Shown piece after piece: positions 59,310 to 64,000 of a stretch of 64,000 bases of DNA. Source of the DNA: Neodiprion pinetum (taxonomy: Eukaryota > Arthropoda > Insecta > Hymenoptera > Diprionidae); assembly GCF_021155775.2 (NCBI RefSeq), contig NC_060238.1, positions 17,274,542-17,338,541 of the forward strand. The letters run 5' to 3'. Made by a program: the position numbers and the translations under genes. The notes under the pieces are model-generated. The model did no database searches, was not told the DNA's origin, and saw nothing but the letters and a program-made list of their open reading frames with translations. The first letter of the stretch is position 1. Each line of letters opens with the position of its first letter.

Positions 59310-59620
59310 TATTTTTTCCCGGGAGTGGCGGGACCGGCTCCGCATCGCACCTTGTTAAATCGAGGTTGCGTACCCGCCGCTCATGCTGTATCTGCGCACC
59401 GGCTTGCACATATATAGATATACATATTCCATACTACGGGCCTGGTCGCGGAGACCAGAAGCATCCCCCACTATCTTCGTCCACGCGGCAAACCGATCAA
59501 TAAATGCGAGATGGTGAGGACTGTCGCTTAAATCGAAGATCGTAATTTGAGATGAATTTACCATGCTTTTGTGAAAAATCTTATCCGCAAAAATGTTTCC
59601 GGGAACCAACGGAGAGAAAC
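59310..59620. other. G+C-rich block, possible retroelement remnant
   Basis: Composition rises sharply (CGGGAGTGGCGGGACCGGCT, TACGGGCCTGGTCGCGGAGA). The minus strand is open over 59609-59355 with SPHHLAFIDRFAAWTKIVGD and a following ASGLRDQAR. It does not match a domain I know. A worn transposable-element coding fragment is plausible. Confidence 0.3.
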
Positions 59621-59799
59621 ATTGGAATTTGATATAAGGTCCTCTCTAAATATCGATATTTTAAGTTGGGAATTCCAAATGGTTCCGTCAAGGGTTCCAC
59701 ACATGGGAGAAAAATTCCCCCATATGGAGTTTAACTCTTTGAAGCATACATTTCTCCTTGCAGTCAAATTCCTTGAAACTGGGTATATAAGAGTTCTCG

Positions 59800-59975
59800 A
59801 GGTCGCTGATTTCATAATGGTGCTAGATTTGAGAAATTTTCAAAATTCAAAACGGCGAATCCAATATGAGCGAATAGGATCAATTTTTATGTTTTCAGTC
59901 CATCATGTTGGATCCGCCGATTTGAGTTTTGAAATTCTAACGATTCATTCGTTTTTAGCGACCCCAAAACCCCAG
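59800..59975. repeat. Copy of the 20.4 kb foldback family
   Basis: GTCGCTGATTTCATAATGGT, then AATTCAAAACGGCGAATCCAATATG, then inverted CATGTTGGATCCGCCGATTT and TTTTTAGCGACCCC. The arm order mirrors 20433-20742. Confidence 0.65.
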
Positions 59976-59999
59976 GATTACCGAGTTCCACTTTTCTAG

Positions 60000-61840
60000 T
60001 CCCCAGAACTTTCCCACAATTACATTAATTCTGTAAAAACAGGTATTTCAACACTTTGATTACTCATAGAGCTCACTATATTCGCGGAATCATCATAATT
60101 TCTCTTAAAACATCAACGTTGACATTTTAGAAGTCCAATTACGCAAAAAAATAAAAAAAAAATAAAAAATAACAGCGGTATCTCAAAAATTGAATATAAA
60201 TCTTGAATAACCGATTCAAAAAAGGTATCTCATATATGAGATGCTGTGCCGAAAAGGGTTAATGTTTCGATTGGAAGTCCTGTAAGATGGAATCTCTGAT
60301 GTAAGAAATTTCCTATAAATTTTCTAAGCACTCTCTGGGATTTTTCGGGAATAAGTTTGAATATTTTATTGGGGATAATTTCTTCAGTTGTGTACACAAA
60401 GTATGATCAGTAAAAAGTATTCTGCTGGATTGAGTTTACAGTATGCGATGACAACATATGATGATTTTCATTTTAAATTTAATGTCTCACAGAAAAAAGA
60501 TAGTAATTGAGAAGAAAACCGTTGAAAAATCGTCAACCGTTCAACCGCTATTTCTATCGATTGAAGCGGTGTTATTTGCTAATTATGGTGAACACGGATG
60601 AAACTATATCCTGACTATGTAATAAAAATAAATCTGAACGAATTCGAGAAATAATGGTTGACATAAGCAGTTTAACGATAAGAAAAGGTTCTACTAATAA
60701 AACGTTAAAAATGCTCAAACTCTGATGCTTTTGATCCAGTTTTAGTTGTGATGAGCTCATTGTCCTCGCTGACCAAATTGACTAAAAAACATCCAAAAAA
60801 AACGTAATTATTGACAAACAATTGTTCTATCGATCCCACACAAAAAAGGTTTTATTTATTCTGAAAATAGGTACTTGAAAATTTTATCTCAGACGATATT
60901 TAGAGATCCCTATGCATGTTGAACGAAATAAATCCAAAAACATTATAATCGTATAAAAGGTACAAGAGTTTGATCGTTCTGATCGTTAGAATCATAAAAT
61001 CTTGCCTCAAATTGTTGGTACCTTAGCTTGTGTTATTTGAATTTGTCCAAAAATATCTCTATTATACAGTACGGATCTTGTCAAATGACACTGCTGGAGA
61101 TTTGATGAATATATTTTTTTCTTTTCCTAACTTTTGCCACGTAAAAAAAAAGCAGGTACATCATGTCAAATTTTTAACTCGTTAACATGAACGACGACGT
61201 TTGAAGTGTAACTGAAATGAGCGTGATGAATATCATTGTTCTCTTTCATTTGTTGATACAAATAATTTATTTGTTGAAACAAGATTATTTTCCCCAAAAT
61301 CAATATAAACCTACACGATGGTGACTCGCAAACATAGCCCTTTTACTTCACGAGTCATTTAAAACTATCACAAACTATTACCAAGTCAAGGAAAAAATAT
61401 CATCATACATAATAGTAAAGTTCGGAACATAAAAAAATAGTAACGTTTGAATGATGATGAAATTTCAGCAATTTTACATTTAATCTGAAACACACACAGC
61501 GCTCATATTTAGATTCATGATTCCAAGTTACCTTGCAGGCGAAAACTAGGCGTGAATTATTTACCCGGCTGAACTACTTCCCTATCTTACCGTGTATAAG
61601 TAGGCGTTATATGACCTCAGTGTTAAAACCTGATCGAAATCGGTCATCTAGTTCCGTGTTTATTAGCTGTCAAATATTGTAAATAAACATTTTTCTTATT
61701 CTCCACGCCAGAGTGCCTGGGCCGCACAATTCTGATCGACCGCGTATACCAATCGACTTGAAATTTTAAACACAGATATTTGGCGTCGAAATTTTGCCGC
61801 CTATTGATTTTGCATTCTAAGGACGTGGTGAGACTGAACA
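60000..61840. other. Intergenic AT-rich DNA
   Basis: No gene, clear element or array was seen. Short A runs occur near 60150. Confidence 0.45.
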
Positions 61841-61844
61841 GAAA

Positions 61845-62035
61845 TGCTATCTTAAAATCATCGTAATCACTTGTGACTTTTGTAATCCATATAATCTTCG
61901 TAATCATTTTGTAAACTGTGCAATCTTTGTGATCATTTTGAAAATTTGTGTCATTCTACTGCTATCTTTACAATTTCTTTGTGATTTCTGCAACGTGTGT
62001 AAACAACTTGTAATCTTTGTAATCGTAATCGGTTC
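61845..62035. repeat. Degenerate short tandem repeat (TTTGTAATC-type)
   Basis: About ten imperfect copies of a 10-22 base unit around (C)TTTGT(A/G)ATCA(T), e.g. CTTCGTAATCATTTTG, CTTTGTGATCATTTTG, CTTTGTAATCGTAATCG. Spacing varies, so this is an old array. Confidence 0.75.
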
Positions 62036-63427
62036 TACGCTATTTTTGCACAGAGGTTAAGCCTTGGATTAACGCATAGCATGAATTAAGTAAGCTTGTT
62101 GAAGATCGTTTTGTTTAGTACTAAAGATGCGTATAGTCAGCATGTGTACAGCCATAGACAATGATCAACCTTCAAAAATCACATTCATATCGGAAGTTTT
62201 TGTAACAGTCTGCCGTCTGATGGTAAAAGTTAAAAACTTTGAATAGCGGATAACATTATCTAATCATTAGTTTCGTAGTTGAAATTTTGGTCAGAACAGA
62301 TTTCTATGTTATCCTTTGGATCTTGTAATTCCTTCATGACACTTGTCTATTAATTGATCTTTTGTGCTCTGACACTGACTTGTATGATTTTAACACCGTT
62401 TGTGAAATGTTTCTCGAGTTGTGGCGACCATACACGAGTAACTTTCTGTTCATCCACTTGAGATACCGGAGTTTTCGCTAGTCGTAATTATTTTCTCACC
62501 AATCCCAACTACTTGTATTGAATACAAATGCTCAATATAACTTCGTAACAAAAAAACAAGGCAGGATGTAAAAGGATGTATTCTGCTTGGCAGAATATTC
62601 TGATTTCATAGCGTTTTGTACTTCATTTTTCCTGATATAATTTATAGGTGTTTTCACTCTTGCCATTTCATTGAAAGTTTCGAATTTTTTTGCTAATGTG
62701 ATTAATTTCTTACTTGATGGTCATTTTTGACACTTGAAATATTTTTGCCATTTGTGTCATTCACTTTGGCGAAATAAAAACCTACTACTCGAGTTCTTAG
62801 TAATAAAAAGAAGTAGGTGCGGAGAATTTCCTTTTCCGTCGTGAACGTGACTATTATTACTAGAGCTCTTATAATAAGAAAGAAATCTTTCGTCTAATAA
62901 GGAATGGTCATGAAAATGTAAGCTTCGACCCATGCGTTTCTAGTGTAGTGCACAATATATCGATATCATGATTTGTACCACATACAATCGGAATATCACA
63001 GAAATATCGTCGTTTTTTACGAGCAATCATAACAACGCAAAAATATTGCAGCAAAACTTAAACTTTCTGCTTGTGGTCAAAACATTACAGCCACAGTAGT
63101 AATAGGATTTAAAATCTCTTTTCTATACACTTGTATTATAAGAACCGCAGGTGAGCGACAAAGGTGGTTTTTATTTATTTTTAACAAAAACTTCAGACTA
63201 GTAATCGTAGAGAGATGTTTTAGAAAAAAATGTCTAGCGCATCACTTTATAATATGATACCATAAAGCTACTTTACATTATTCTTTATTTTTCTTTTCGA
63301 ACAAAGTTTGGAGCAAATTAATGAACTATTTTCTTTCGATGTGTATTTGTAATAGCTTTAAGCGATTTTTTTGAAGTTATACTTCTTTAGGCGCGTTATG
63401 AAAAACTGATGAGAGTGAAATTTCAGG
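62036..63427. other. Intergenic AT-rich DNA
   Basis: Nothing recognised. At 62785-62880 AGTTCTTAGTAATAA and TATTACTAGAGCTCTTATAA suggest a small imperfect inverted repeat. Confidence 0.4.
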
Positions 63428-63562
63428 ATGCGCGCGCATCACTGTAACACAAAATTGTAACACAAAATTAACAGGATGAAGTTGCCCACTCAACCGAATT
63501 CATGCGCGCGCATCACTGTAACACAAAATTAACAGGATAAAGTTGCCCACTCAACCGAATTC
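63428..63562. repeat. Recent tandem duplication of a 61-74 bp unit
   Basis: Copy 1 (63428-63501) and copy 2 (63502-63562) are almost identical. Each starts with the palindrome ATGCGCGCGCAT and ends CTCAACCGAATTC. Copy 1 differs by a 13-base internal duplication (TAACACAAAATTG) and one A/G change. The near identity indicates a recent event. Confidence 0.95.
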
Positions 63563-64000
63563 ATTAAGTCTCGAAAAAAAGCTAAATATTTATCCACATG
63601 GTTTTAGTTTTTACAGTCACAACACGTGTTTTATTTTCATACAAGTGCGAATTATATATGTGGCAATAAAATATATTCAGTAGTGATTTAAATTGAATAT
63701 TTGGATTAATATTATTTACTATTTGTGAATATTAGTGAAAAAATTGTGCTAAAATACTTTTTCAAGTGCTCCAATATAATTGAGGTTAGTTATCCGTATG
63801 TATTATTTATTGATATAAATTAAAATATCATTACTTAATATAATTAATACTAAATATTATTAAATTATCAATGTTGAATATTTATTATTGGTTTTTTAAT
63901 ATTTACAAAATAAAGAAATAAATTTAATAGAACATTTAATAAAAAGTTCGTGACAAAAATTTAATAGATTATTTAAATATAATGTAAGACATCCGTTATT
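63563..64000. other. Very AT-rich window end
   Basis: From 63700 the DNA is almost only A and T (TAATATAATTAATACTAAAT-type). No feature was recognised. Confidence 0.5.

Noticed and set aside
63428..63562. Possible CRISPR-like array
   Set aside because: Only two direct copies without spacers, in a eukaryotic context.

Overview
The window looks like AT-rich insect nuclear DNA. Evidence for this is the spliced genes with GT-AG introns of 76 bp to 7.3 kb, proteins closest to metazoan families, long AT-rich intergenic DNA, and many short inverted-repeat (MITE or foldback) elements. I cannot fix the insect order from sequence alone. No prokaryotic operon, CRISPR array or virus was recognised.

Two protein-coding genes are supported, and they converge. 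(1) Positions 876-31408, plus strand: the insect orthologue of MRCK (CDC42BP; Drosophila genghis khan, gek). I resolved 24 coding exons whose splice phases all agree, giving 1750 visible residues. The order is N-terminal segment, AGC kinase, AGC tail, coiled coil, C1, PH-like, CNH, CRIB and a Ser/Pro-rich tail. Only the first residues are unresolved. (2) Positions 51931-47226, minus strand: a complete five-exon, 174-residue DESI2-type PPPDE isopeptidase with its catalytic His and Cys. The two genes act in unrelated processes: Cdc42-controlled actomyosin signalling and removal of ubiquitin or SUMO.

MRCK introns hold several inverted-repeat elements (about 7.68, 11.15, 16.71, 20.43, 21.69, 24.27, 24.95, 26.24 and 29.69 kb), a three-unit degenerate tandem repeat at 7 kb, an ACT/TAC microsatellite at 13.65 kb and an unidentified coding-like block at 17.3 kb.

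The 15.8 kb between the stop codons holds the likely MRCK 3' UTR, a perfect-looking hairpin at 32.82 kb, and an 842-bp long-inverted-repeat element at 40.45-41.29 kb with a 28-codon THAP-like zinc-finger remnant. The right 12 kb (51.9-64.0 kb) contains no gene I can identify. It holds the DESI2 upstream region, a 461-bp MITE with a perfect 8-bp target duplication, CpG-rich patches, a tRNA-like SINE head and tandem repeats near the end.

I did not find a new multi-gene biological system. The best leads are the 8-bp-TSD MITE, the 32.8 kb hairpin, the THAP remnant in its long-TIR element and the 17.3 kb block.
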